Part shown: piece after piece, positions 35,820 to 45,370 of the stretch
Layout of the letters: every line of letters starts with the position of its first letter
How positions within the stretch are numbered: position 1 is the first letter of the stretch
Origin: Iris pallida
Taxonomy: Eukaryota > Streptophyta > Magnoliopsida > Asparagales > Iridaceae
Assembly: GCA_029216955.1 (NCBI GenBank)
Contig: JANAVB010029819.1
Location: forward strand, 37,992,488 to 38,056,487
Length of the DNA: 64,000 bases
Direction of reading: 5' to 3'
The notes under the pieces: generated by a model
Database searches by the model: none
What the model saw: the letters and a program-made list of their open reading frames with translations, nothing else
Told to the model about the DNA's origin: nothing
Program-made: the position numbers and the translations under genes

Positions 35820-36709
35820 TGTAGAAGCATGGAATTTCAGAACCAGAAAATCTATGCGCCAGACTACATGCGCCAGAGCTTGGACAACATACTTCACAAT
35901 AAAAGGCAACAAATATAGACATTGAAAGAGGACTTTTTATTTAACATATAAAAGTCTATTACATGTCTAAGAAAGACTGTACAAAGGAGAATTTCTACAA
36001 AAAAAAGATCCTAAGTCTATAGCCAGCAGCCAACATGCGCCCTCAAGTAGGCGCAGCAATCAACATGCGCCCGTAGCCAGGCGCATTCCACCATGCGCCT
36101 TCAGCAAGGCGCATCCTTTTTAGCAGCTCAGTTATGTGCATCCCAGTTATGTGCATCCCTTCAGCAGCCCAGTTATGTGCCGCTCTTCCAGCCAGGCTCA
36201 CCGCCGTCTAAATGCTTCGACTAATAAAGCATTTATTGAGCAGAACGAGGGTGGCAATCAACCCTCTAGCCAAGGAAGAAAAAAGAACCACAAGCCAACC
36301 CGTGGCCAGGGGAGGCTTCGAAAGAGCCTCCAAACACCAAGGAAGACCGTGATCGAAACCGCGATCAAAGAAGCAGCTTTCAACACAACCTGAATAGGCT
36401 ACACCCATTTTGAAGGAAGAAAGAGCCACCAAAGCCGCAGTACCCGCCATTCCGATCTACGGCTCTTCCTGTACAACGAAGACGAGGCTCGAGCATCCCT
36501 ATCTTTGGATGCAACAGGCACCTTCCGCCTGCCTCGGAAGCCCTAAACTCCGACTTTTGGATGTAACAGTCACCTTCAAGTGCATCAGCGAAGACACTGC
36601 GTCGTATCTTCACCCTCGGGAGCATCTCGTCAACAGAATGCATTCGAGTACACAAGTTCATATCGGAAAGACGTGAAAGAACGAGAAGCAAACCCTCTCT
36701 CCATGCCAC

Positions 36710-36717
36710 TATTTATA
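36710..36717 (-). promoter_or_regulatory. Antisense TATA box in Tat1 LTR
   Basis: The minus strand reads GGCCTATAAATAGTGGC followed by ATGGAGAGAGG. The promoter of the antisense extra gene (63810-63780) reads CCTATAAATAGGCGAG followed by ATGGAGAGAG. Confidence 0.45.
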
Positions 36718-37746
36718 GGCCGGGCAAATCAAACCCATGGGCCAAGTGGATGGCTCTCCGAATTTCGTGCAATAAATTTACATTAAATGGATGAACCGGA
36801 CACTTCGAATTCAGCTAAGTCAAAACGGCTATTTAAAGCACTCGAAGAACGTAACAGTCGCACCATTAAAGATGTGTCACGAAGCGGATGCGCCGGCCAG
36901 ACCGCGCATCACACAGACGCGTCCTTCAACATCAAGCGCATCACACAGACGTGCCTTTCAGCACCAAGCGCATCACACGGGATGCGCCCCTATGCGTCCC
37001 CATACGCCTAGTGGAACGCCAACCGACGCGCCCACTCAGCTGTCCATCGAATGTCACAAACATTAAATGCTGAACTGACAGAGTTGGCAGCACGCCTCCC
37101 AAAGTCTGAACAGTCGGCAGCTTTTTCAGAAGACGAAGCATCGCCAACGTCAGCATCATCATTACTTCCCTCCGACGGCTACTGCCATGTGGCCACCCAA
37201 CCATCTCGCATGCACCTCCGTAGCCATGCGCCCAAATCTGCATACGCCTTAAAAGCTGTGCGCCTCAGACTTTTCACTGATCCCTAAAGACAGAAGAAAA
37301 GTCACTGTTAAAACTCTGCATGCGCCTCAAAAGCCATGCATCCCAGACTTCTTCCTGATCCCGAAAGACAGGAGTAAAGTCACTATTAAAGCCTCGCATG
37401 CGCCTCAAAAGCCATGCACTCAGAATGGTTCGTGACTCCTAAAGGTTACGAGCCAAAGTCTCCTCATGCACCCAATCCTAGGCGCATCTTACCAGATCAT
37501 TCCCCCACCAAATCCGAGATCTCCGAGCCATGGGTCGATGACACGTGTCCTTGGACTCAACTCATCCGAGATCTCAGCAACAGAAAGATCTTCTCCTCTG
37601 CTACGTGCCGGTCCACAACAGCAGTATGAAGAAGTCAACCCCTCGATCAGGGCGCATCGTCCATGCGCCTCCATCAGCAATCAACACGTGGCGTCCCCGC
37701 GTACAGGTGCATCCTACATGCACGCATGAGCAGCCAGCCTGCAGAC

Positions 37747-37754
37747 TATATAAA
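37747..37754 (+). promoter_or_regulatory. Tat1 LTR promoter TATA box
   Basis: TATATAAA, with a pyrimidine-rich region about 25 bp downstream (CCTTCTTCC), the expected transcription start. Confidence 0.65.
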
Positions 37755-38074
37755 GAGAGGGACCATTTCCTTCTTCCATACCTACGTACACACATACCTA
37801 CCTATAACGAACACACAGAGACTTCGCACCACCAGAGAGGCAGATCCAGACACTTAACGTCTTCCTCCTCTCAGCAAGCTCTAGCACCCAGAGCAATCCA
37901 GACCTTCAGAGAACCGATAACCGTTGTCAGATCGTCAACGGAGTCAACGTATTACCACTCACTCCATCGGCACAAGGAACCCAGATAAACAAAAGTGTAC
38001 TCCTAGGATTACATCTAAGTCCTATATTGTAATACTGTTCTGTTTGTATTGAAATTTGCAATCAAAGAATTTTA

Positions 38075-40195
38075 ATGGCAAATAAGCTGGCGACTCTGCT
38101 GGGGACCTCTTTTTCCTCCACCGAGAAAGCTGTGTCGCAATCCGACGATGTGAAGGTGGGCTCCTCCCACAAGACGCTGGTCGTACGCCTCAATCAACAG
38201 GCGTATGAGGAGTTCATCTCTGAAGGCAGTGCGAGTCCTTCGAAGCGGCTGCCGAAGCCGAAGAAGACCCGTCGAGTCTGGGTGCGCAAGGTCGATGCCT
38301 TGGGCACCACCACCGAAGGGGATGTGCCGATCCAGCCTTCCCTTCCTACTGACATCCTCAGCAACCAAGATGCGCCCGCTGGTGCAGCGCATCTCTCGGG
38401 GAAACGTGCGGCTAACCACATTCCCCAGCCATCTCCCTCTCAGGCGAGGAAGATGCGTCGACGGAGCAGGGGCGCAGCCAATGCCCCGCGCATCACTTCT
38501 GATGTGCCACAGAAAGTCTCTGTCTTTGACAGACTCACTCGCTGTAGTGGCGAGGAGAATTTGGATTCTGAGTACTACGCGCCCCAGCGGTCTGGTACGA
38601 AGAAATCCAAGGCAGCACGGGTTATACGCCCCAAACGTGCTTTGCCAGCAACAAGCCAGAAGCATGCGCTCACAATCATGTGCAATGCTGATGGTAAGTT
38701 GTACAAGGTCGACTCGAGTGCTGCGATGCCGATAACGAGCCGACCTTCAAAGTCCTTGTCTCACTTGGGCGCATCTACTACATGCACAACCAAGTTGAGT
38801 AAGGCAAATCCAGTGGTCTTTAACTCCCGTGCCTCCTCTGGTTGTGCGTTTGAGGTCCGTTCAAGTCACTCCAAATGCTGTGGTTCCCTCACTACTGATC
38901 GGGATGCCTGTTTGGTATTAGATCAGGGGGCGCAACACTCACTTGACCACCCCGGTGCTTGGCCTTGCCATGCGCCTGAAGGTGGTACGGAGGTGGCACT
39001 CTCCTCCAACGATCTGTGCAACGTGATCACTCACAAGCGCCGATTAGGAGAGTCGACTGACAAGCACGATGTGCCTCTCACGGGGCATACTTGTGCTGTG
39101 GTCACCATCAACTGCTGTTGCAAAGCGGCTATCCCACCAAGGCAGTCGGTGTTCCAGTGGCTGCAATCATCGACACCCCTTCGACGTCGCCTCGGGAAGA
39201 AGGTGTCAACAGAAGAAGAACCCACGGTTGCTTCATGCAACGTGATCTCCAACTCCTCGTCAGTCCGAAAGGCGACTGGCAGTTCCTCTTCCTTGTCTGA
39301 AAGCCAGCCGAGGAAAACCAAGACAGCTGTCTCATCCTCCGGAGTGTTCGAAGGCACCCGAGCGAGAAAGAAGTTCTTAGAGGAAGCTGGGGGTAGTCAG
39401 ACCCTTGTCGAGCCTCCTTCCGAAGACGAGTGTGTCCAAAGCACACCTGGGGCAGATCCTCGAGGCGAAGTCAGCCTCCCAGAAGCCCCTGAAGACGAGG
39501 ATATGCCCCAGAACATAGCTGGGGGTAGTCTAGCATCTACGGACCCGAGTTTCGGAGACGAAGAGGCCCTTCAAGACGGAGCTGAGGGTAATCAGGCCCT
39601 TGCAGATGCGCCTGTGGTGAATATTCTCCCGAACATAGCCGGGGGTAGCCAAGACGAAGCTCCAGGAGAGGCAACTCCCCTACAAGAGAGTGAGGCCTCA
39701 ACCCATCCATCCACTCCCGACCGCGTCATGACAGTAAACGTGACTAGGGCTGATGTCGAGTCTGATGCGCCGCCAACAGACCTCGTCCAGCGCATAGATA
39801 CTCTGGAGGGAGGACTTAAAACCCTCTCTGCCTCCATACAAACACTGACTCAAGCAGTGTTTGAGATACGGTCAGCTTTGACCAGGACACCTTCTACCGG
39901 TTCCGATCCAGGGGCCAATGGAGAGTCGAGTGTACCCCTTCAACGGGTATCCTCGGACGCAGATCGCCGAGAAGCACCTCGGACGTCGGAGCCCTCAAAT
40001 GCTCAACATCCGGTGGTACCACCTTTCCCGACTCCCAGCTCCATGGAAGACGTGGTCGAGATGATCAGGGACCTGCGCGAGCGCTTTGAGTCCAAGACGA
40101 GACAAGATGAGCGCCAGAAAATGGGCATCCCCAGCTTTATCCTCTCGAGTGGAACAAGGTGGTTTATCCTCCAAAGTATAAACCACAAACACTGA
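38075..40195 (+). CDS. Tat1 gag N-terminal extension (706 codons)
   Basis: A single frame runs open from inside the LTR end (ATG 38075), through the primer site, to 40195. It is Ser/Lys/Pro-rich. The first 400 residues are polar with basic patches (GKRAANHI, RKMRRRSRG). Residues about 440-560 repeat an acidic GGSQ..PSEDE..P theme. Residues about 575-610 (DLVQRIDTLEGGLKTL...) look like a coiled coil. No enzyme motif is seen. Tat/Ogre elements often carry a long region before the capsid. The capsid follows in another frame (from about 40105), so this copy has a frameshift at the junction. The true start codon is uncertain. Confidence 0.55.
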   Translation: MANKLATLLGTSFSSTEKAVSQSDDVKVGSSHKTLVVRLNQQAYEEFISEGSASPSKRLPKPKKTRRVWVRKVDALGTTTEGDVPIQPSLPTDILSNQDAPAGAAHLSGKRAANHIPQPSPSQARKMRRRSRGAANAPRITSDVPQKVSVFDRLTRCSGEENLDSEYYAPQRSGTKKSKAARVIRPKRALPATSQKHALTIMCNADGKLYKVDSSAAMPITSRPSKSLSHLGASTTCTTKLSKANPVVFNSRASSGCAFEVRSSHSKCCGSLTTDRDACLVLDQGAQHSLDHPGAWPCHAPEGGTEVALSSNDLCNVITHKRRLGESTDKHDVPLTGHTCAVVTINCCCKAAIPPRQSVFQWLQSSTPLRRRLGKKVSTEEEPTVASCNVISNSSSVRKATGSSSSLSESQPRKTKTAVSSSGVFEGTRARKKFLEEAGGSQTLVEPPSEDECVQSTPGADPRGEVSLPEAPEDEDMPQNIAGGSLASTDPSFGDEEALQDGAEGNQALADAPVVNILPNIAGGSQDEAPGEATPLQESEASTHPSTPDRVMTVNVTRADVESDAPPTDLVQRIDTLEGGLKTLSASIQTLTQAVFEIRSALTRTPSTGSDPGANGESSVPLQRVSSDADRREAPRTSEPSNAQHPVVPPFPTPSSMEDVVEMIRDLRERFESKTRQDERQKMGIPSFILSSGTRWFILQSINHKH
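38088..38105 (+). other. Tat1 primer-binding site
   Basis: TGGCGACTCTGCTGGGGA, the primer site commonly seen after 5' LTRs of Tat/Ogre-type plant elements, where a tRNA-Arg is the usual primer. Confidence 0.85.
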
Positions 40196-41232
40196 CGCCA
40201 TACGACAGGAAGGACTCTCCGCGTCGTTACCTGACGTATTTCCAGTCTCAGATGAGACATCTTCCGAAGGAGGATGCACTACTTACCAGCATATTTGTTG
40301 GGGCACTAAAAGGAGTGGCGTACGACTGGTACTGCAGCCTCCCCGACAATTCAATATCTTTCTTCGACGACCTGACGCGCCTCTTTCTTGATCGTTTCTA
40401 TGACGACGGGAAGGACATGACAATGGCGTCCCTTATAGAGATACGCCAGAAGGAGAAGGAAACAATTCGAGTGTTCATCGAACGATTCCGACAGGCCTGC
40501 TTCAGACTGCCCCCGGGCATGCCAGAACATGCGCTTCTCTCCTCCTGCAGCATGAACATGCTGCCTGCAGTCAAACTCTGGCTTAACTCTACTCCTCCTC
40601 CTGACTGGAGCTCCTTGATCATTGAAGCAGAAGCCGCAGAAAAGAAGGCGGCCAATGCTCGTCTTCTGGGAGTCAGTTTCCCTGCCTTCGAGGACAAGGG
40701 GAAACGGCCTGCAGCCAACAACCCTGGACGAGAAACAAAGGGGAAGCAGGCATTGACCGTCAATGCCTCAAAAGGTGCATCAGCACCTATCCAGAAGCCT
40801 CCACTTGCACCAAGGCCAAAGGAGGTTTATTCGTTCAACGACGAAGACACCCTGCAACTCTTTGAGATACTGAAGCAGGGTGACAAGATCAAGCTTCCGG
40901 ACCCGAAGCGTCCCGATGAGGTTGGGAATGTGGACAACCCGAGGTACTGTCACTACCATCGGTTTGTCGGACACCCAACCAAGGACTGCTTTGTCCTCAA
41001 GAATTACATCCAGCGCATGATCAATGCGGATGTAATCTCCGTCGACTACGAAGAGAAGACGGTGTCAGCCAACGTGGTGTCACTCCAGTTTGGCACCCTG
41101 CCGCCGACTACAAGACAAGATGGCGTCGTCCCCATCCCTAAGACGACAATGGAGGTGGTTAACCTACCACCTACCCATGACAACGTGAGTGGACTCATCC
41201 CACTCACTACATCTCGGGGAGAGATCCTATAG
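40105..41232 (+). CDS. Tat1 gag capsid and zinc knuckle
   Basis: The capsid frame begins before the first Met, with HPQLYPLEWNKVVYPPKY, overlapping the end of the previous frame. It continues YLTYFQSQM, AYDWYCSLPDNSI and FLDRFYDDGKDM...IRVFIERFRQACF, the Ty3/gypsy retrotrans_gag fold. At about 40945 comes YCHYHRFVGHPTKDC, the CX2H-type knuckle typical of the Tat lineage. Gag forms the particle and binds RNA. The frame stops at 41230-41232 (TAG), but the same frame carries on with stops at 41509 and about 41626, so these are nonsense mutations in a longer gag-protease frame. Confidence 0.85.
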
Positions 41233-41705
41233 GTTCATCCCGATCTCGTCTCCGAGGTGACTCAACCGGAGGTACGCCCTACCTCCAAATCCAAAGGCAG
41301 GAAGATCAAGTCTTACTGTATGGTCTCTTCTTCAGTGGAAGAGGCACTTCCTGTGCAGACGCGTTCACAACAGAACGTCCAACCCGACGAAGCTGCCGTC
41401 GAGGTGGTGCCTTCGGGCACCGTCCCTGCTGTCCAGGACGAGGGCCCGTCTAAGCCCCCAGTAGCCAATAAGCAGAAGCAGATAGAGACCCGCTTTGACA
41501 GGCCTCTATGAAAGGAGAATGCTTCGGGGCTAGCCAAGCCCCACAACTTCGACATACTGGCACAATTGGCCAGTACTCCTGCCCGCCTATCGCTGTTCGA
41601 GCTCCTTCGTCTTTCCAAAGACTCCTGAGAAGCTCTCTGTGAAGCTCTAAAGGATGCTGAATCCTTTCTCAGTCAGGTCAAGCAGCCTAAAGATCTCCCG
41701 ACTGT
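41233..41705 (+). pseudogene. Tat1 gag-protease linker, broken
   Basis: Same frame as the capsid, interrupted by stops. It contains LPVQTRSQQNV and FELLRLSKDS-(stop)-EALCEALKDAE, a stretch usually found just before the protease in Tat polyproteins. A frameshift near 41705 leads into the protease. Confidence 0.6.
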
Positions 41706-42194
41706 GTGCAAGCATTGTCACTGTGCAGAGAGGTTATCCCCAATATAACTTTCACCCAACAGGACATGCTGCTCAAGCACAATCGACACAACAGGCCGCT
41801 GTATTATACAGGGTACATTGGTTCAGTCAAGGTGAAGCAAATTCAGATTGATCCGGGGTCTTCCCTCAGCATCATCCCGAAGACGCTGCTCTCAATACTG
41901 GGGATCCCAATGTACCGACTGGCGCCCTCCAACACAACAATTAGTGGTTTCAACGCCAGCAAAAGCGAACCACTGGGCAAAATACGACTAAAGTGCCACA
42001 TCGGTAACCTCAGAACCGAGGTCACTTGTTATGTTGTGGATGCCGAAGTCAACTACAACATTCTGTTGGGTCGCCCATGGCTGCACGAGTACATGGTGGT
42101 GCCGTCCACGCTCCACCAATGTTTGAAGTACGTGTCCACCAACAACGTCATCCATACGGAGTTTGCGGACATCGACCCTTTCAAAAGGGATTGA
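41706..42194 (+). CDS. Tat1 aspartic protease
   Basis: ITFTQQDML...NRPLYYTGYIGSVKV leads to the active site IDPGSSLSIIP (about 41847), with Asp in the usual place, and ends with NYNILLGRPWLHE (about 42055), the conserved ILGR...W block of retropepsins. About 160 residues, normal for the domain. It cuts the polyprotein. The reading frame differs from both neighbours, so at least one frameshift is present on each side. Confidence 0.85.
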   Translation: MQALSLCREVIPNITFTQQDMLLKHNRHNRPLYYTGYIGSVKVKQIQIDPGSSLSIIPKTLLSILGIPMYRLAPSNTTISGFNASKSEPLGKIRLKCHIGNLRTEVTCYVVDAEVNYNILLGRPWLHEYMVVPSTLHQCLKYVSTNNVIHTEFADIDPFKRD

Positions 42195-42705
42195 AGTCTA
42201 CTTCATCGATGCCGACTTATATAAGTCACCTGACGAGGAGGAAGCCAATGATGCTGACGACGAAGCAGAAACAGCAGCAGAGCCGAACATGGAGCCTGAG
42301 GTCACTCCCGATGCTCCTTTGAAGATCCGACTCAAAGGCAAACCGCCTCAGAAGTTGCCTCCCATAAGCATTAAGCTACCCGGAAAAGCGCTAGCCGCTC
42401 CTGAAGCTCCCTTGAAGATACGCCTCAAGGAAAAGCTGCCTCAGATATCGGCTCCCCTTGTGGCAAAACTACAAGGGAAGGCACCAATCACCGGAGGCAC
42501 AGCGGAGGAACCTCTGAAGGTACGTCTTAAGGGCAAGCCACCGCCATCGCAGCCGCCAGAGAAGGCCCACGTAGTCCTCTCGGACTCCAAAGCCAACGCA
42601 GTGGTGGACTCTTCCGATCCTACTCCAGTGCTTACAGATGAAGAGTTGGGGAAATATATCTCAGCTGATGTAGATGCCCCTTCTCTAGACAATGTAATCC
42701 CGTGA
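42195..42705 (+). CDS. Tat1 linker with KIRLKGK-type peptide repeats
   Basis: After the protease an open frame (about 42163-42705) carries three tandem copies of a basic peptide: APLKIRLKGKPPQKLP, APLKIRLKEKLPQIS and EPLKVRLKGKPPPSQP. Shorter SIKLPGKA and AKLQGKA units lie between. The flanks are acidic. No known domain; possibly an RNA- or chromatin-contact linker, which is only a guess. Confidence 0.5.
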
Positions 42706-43263
42706 GATAAAATCTCGTATTTCATCAATAACAGAGTGTCTTTTAATTATTCTAGTCTTCCACATTGGAATGCCATGTATACATTAGATAACGCTCTACG
42801 GTCGTTGCAAACATAAATAACGACCGTCCATCATGTAAATCGAGTAGTCCCGTCCCAATGGGTCTGTTACATAGTCCCACCACGGAGTCGAGATGAAAAA
42901 TCCAGCATCTTTGGCAAGGTTGAGCGTCATCAAGACCTTCCGCCACTCGAGCCAGAACCAGATACCGGCGGAATGCAACTCTATCGGTACACGGACAAGG
43001 CAAAGTACCTCATCAAAAAGATGGGTTACGACCTAAAAAGCGACAAAGGCCTGAACTACGGTAAGGGTCGACGTCTCCCTCTCCTGCTTCCAACACCTAA
43101 AAAAAAGTCGCAGGACTACTACAACAAAACTCGACGGGGGGTAGGCTATGTCACGCCACCGTCAACTCCAGAGAGTTCAGACGCATAAGAAGTAGAACAT
43201 TCTCACTCGTCCGAAGCATCAACGTGGGATTCCGATACCAGTATCGGATCTGTCTTCAAGAGA
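42706..43263 (+). CDS. Tat1 linker with G-patch-like motif
   Basis: 42706-42970 is broken by stops. From about 42973 the frame gives KYLIKKMGYDLKSDKGLNYG, a decayed G-patch pattern ('L.KMGY..G.GLG...QG'), then KGRRLPLLLP, and about 35 residues later RRGVGYVTPP. G-patch segments are known near the protease-RT junction of some plant Tat-type and other retroelements and bind RNA or helicases. The frame stops at 43188 and reopens at 43264. Confidence 0.45.
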
Positions 43264-44829
43264 GTGCTGTCAGCCAACATGACATCTGTACAATCTCAAG
43301 AAGAAGAAGGCGAAGACCAAGCGCCGAAATTCTTCGAAGAAGAATCCTGGGCTCAACGCCTAGGACAACAATGGGAGTCTCATTTTGAATTACGTGAACC
43401 TCCCACCGAAGACGAAGTCGAGCAGATCGACCTTGGGGATGGATCTTCTTCCAAACCCATCTTTATCAGCAAAAGCCTAAAAGGAGAAGACCGAGAATCT
43501 TTAATCCAGCTGGCTAAAGAGTATATCGACGTCTTCGCCTGGAGTTACGAAGATATGCTGGGACTTGATCCCTAGATCGCGATGCATAGGTTGAACATCT
43601 TACCTGATGCCAAGCCTATCAAACAACAACAGCGGCGCTTCCGTCCGGACATCATGAACGCCATCGATCAAGAGGTGGACAAGCTCTTGACCAGCAGCTT
43701 CATCCGTGAAGAACAACACCCAGATTGGGTAGCCAACGTCGTCCCCGTCACCAAGAAGAATGAGAAGATACGAGTCTGTATCGACTTCAGGGACCTTAAT
43801 TCTGCTTGCCCGAAGGACGAATTCCCGCTTCCAATCACCGACGTGATGATCGATAACACATGTGGCTTCGAGCGCATGTCCTTCATGGACGGGTATTCGG
43901 GCTACAACCAGATAAAGATGTTCCCTGACGACGCAAAACACACGTCATTCAGGACTCCAAAGGGCATTTTCTGCTACACAGTGATGCCCTTCGGCTTGAA
44001 GAACGCTGGTGCGACATACCAACGAGCTATGAGCACCATTTTCCGTCAGCATCTTCGCAAGACAGTTGAATGCTATGTCGACGACATCGCAGTCAAGAGC
44101 CGTCTCAAAGGAGATCACCTGCAAGACCTCAAGACAGTCTTCGATCTCATGCGGGCACATCAACTCAAGATGAACCCCGCTAAATCCTTTCTTGGGGTTT
44201 CTAACGGAAAGTTCTTGGGCTTCATCATCACGGCGAAAGGCATTCATGTCGATCCCGAGAAGACCAAAGCTATCCTTGATATGGACCCTCCGAAGAACCT
44301 TCGAGAACTTCGAGGACTACAGGGACGTCTGGCATACATTCGGAGGTTTATAGCAAACCTTTCCGGCAAATGTCAACCCTTCACCCAGCTCATGAAGAAT
44401 GGAGTCTCTTACGTCTGGACAGAGGAATGCCAAAAGGCTTTCGACGATATCAAAGCCTACCTGACGAGCCCACCAGTCCTGGTGGCACCCGTCGCCGACA
44501 AACCGTTTCTTCTCTACGTTCGAGCTATGGATCACTCCCTCGGCGCTCTGCTGGCTCAGAACAGCGATACAGGCTATGAGCAAGCAATCTACTACCTCAG
44601 TCGAACTCTGATCGGGGCCGAATACCGATACAACCCCGTTAAGAAAGAGTGCTTGGCTTTGGTATTTGCCATCCAAAAGACTCGACATTATGTCTCGGGG
44701 CAGACAATTCATGTCATTTCCCGAGTCAATCCGCTCAGGGTCCTCATGACGAAGCCAGGATCACTGAACTCCCGGCTAGCCACATGGGCGATCTTACTAA
44801 CACCATACAACATGGTGTTCGTTCCGTAA
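43264..44829 (+). CDS. Tat1 reverse transcriptase and first RNase H
   Basis: One frame, with a nonsense TAG at 43573 in LGLDP-(stop)-IAMHRLN. RT motifs follow in order: PVTKKNEKIRVCIDFRDLN, FMDGYSGYNQIKM, TPKGIFCYTVMPFGLKNAGA, YVDDIAVKS (catalytic YVDD, about 44075), FLGFIITAKGI and LRGLQGRLAYIRRFI. Then the RNase H domain with LLYVRAMDHSLGALLAQ and NPVKKECLALVFAIQKTRHY. RT copies the RNA and RNase H removes it. The frame stops at 44827-44829 (FVP-stop) but continues in phase with the next domain, so only point nonsense changes break it. Confidence 0.92.
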
Positions 44830-45370
44830 AAAGTCGTTAAGGGTCAAGCTCTGGCCGACTTTTTAGCTGCATACCCCATCCCAGAGTCCTCAAGACTCTA
44901 TGAAGACATCCCGGATGAGGTCCAAGAATCAAATGTCATCGAAGAAGGCTCCGTCTGGCGGATATTTTTCGATGGTGCTTTAAGAACAGGCTCCAAAGGC
45001 CAAATCGTCACAGGAGTGGGGGTGGTATTAGTCTTCCCCGATCAGCTGGTCATCCAGCGTGCTTACTCCCTTTCAAAGCCGTGCTCCAACAATGTTGCTG
45101 AGTATAATGCGCTCATTATGGGACTCCAGCTGGCGCAATAGCTGGGGGTGAATCATCTGGAAGCCTACGGCGACTCAAAGCTCGTCGTAAACCAGATCAG
45201 AGGGCAATACGAGGTTCGCCATGAAGATCTGATCCCCTACCATGAAGTTGCATTGAACATCATTTCAATCTTCACCGGGTTCTTCATCGAACACGTACCT
45301 CATCTACAAAATCTGGAGGCTGATAATCTGGCTGGCCTCGCAGCCTCATTGGTGGCACCCCTCGGAACTC
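44830..45370 (+). CDS. Tat1 second (archaeal-type) RNase H
   Basis: In phase with RT: GQALADFLA, IFFDGALRTGSKG (first Asp), CSNNVAEYNALIMGL (Glu), then a nonsense TAG at 45139-45141, then EAYGDSKLVVNQI (Asp) and LEADNLAGLA (last Asp). All four catalytic residues are visible. This additional RNase H between the first RNase H and the integrase is the diagnostic feature of the Tat lineage. Confidence 0.9.

Larger units (their letters stand above)
35820..38080 (+). mobile_element. Tat1 5' LTR (2.26 kb)
   Basis: It starts TGTAGAAGCATGG where CACTA sequence stops and ends near TTTTAATGGCA, seven bases before the primer site. It is rich in ATGCGCC words. A TATA box (TATATAAA, 37747-37754) with a CT-rich start region drives rightward transcription. 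A second TATA box faces left (TATAAATA, 36717-36710). The 3' LTR is beyond 64000, so the LTR pair cannot be compared. Confidence 0.75.

Noticed and set aside
35338..35922. Pro/Arg-rich frames in the G-rich part of CACTA (both strands)
   Set aside because: Low-complexity G/C runs; no conserved protein.
37414..38665. Several frames within the Tat1 LTR and antisense to gag
   Set aside because: Shadows of the LTR and of the 38075 gag frame; no independent motif.
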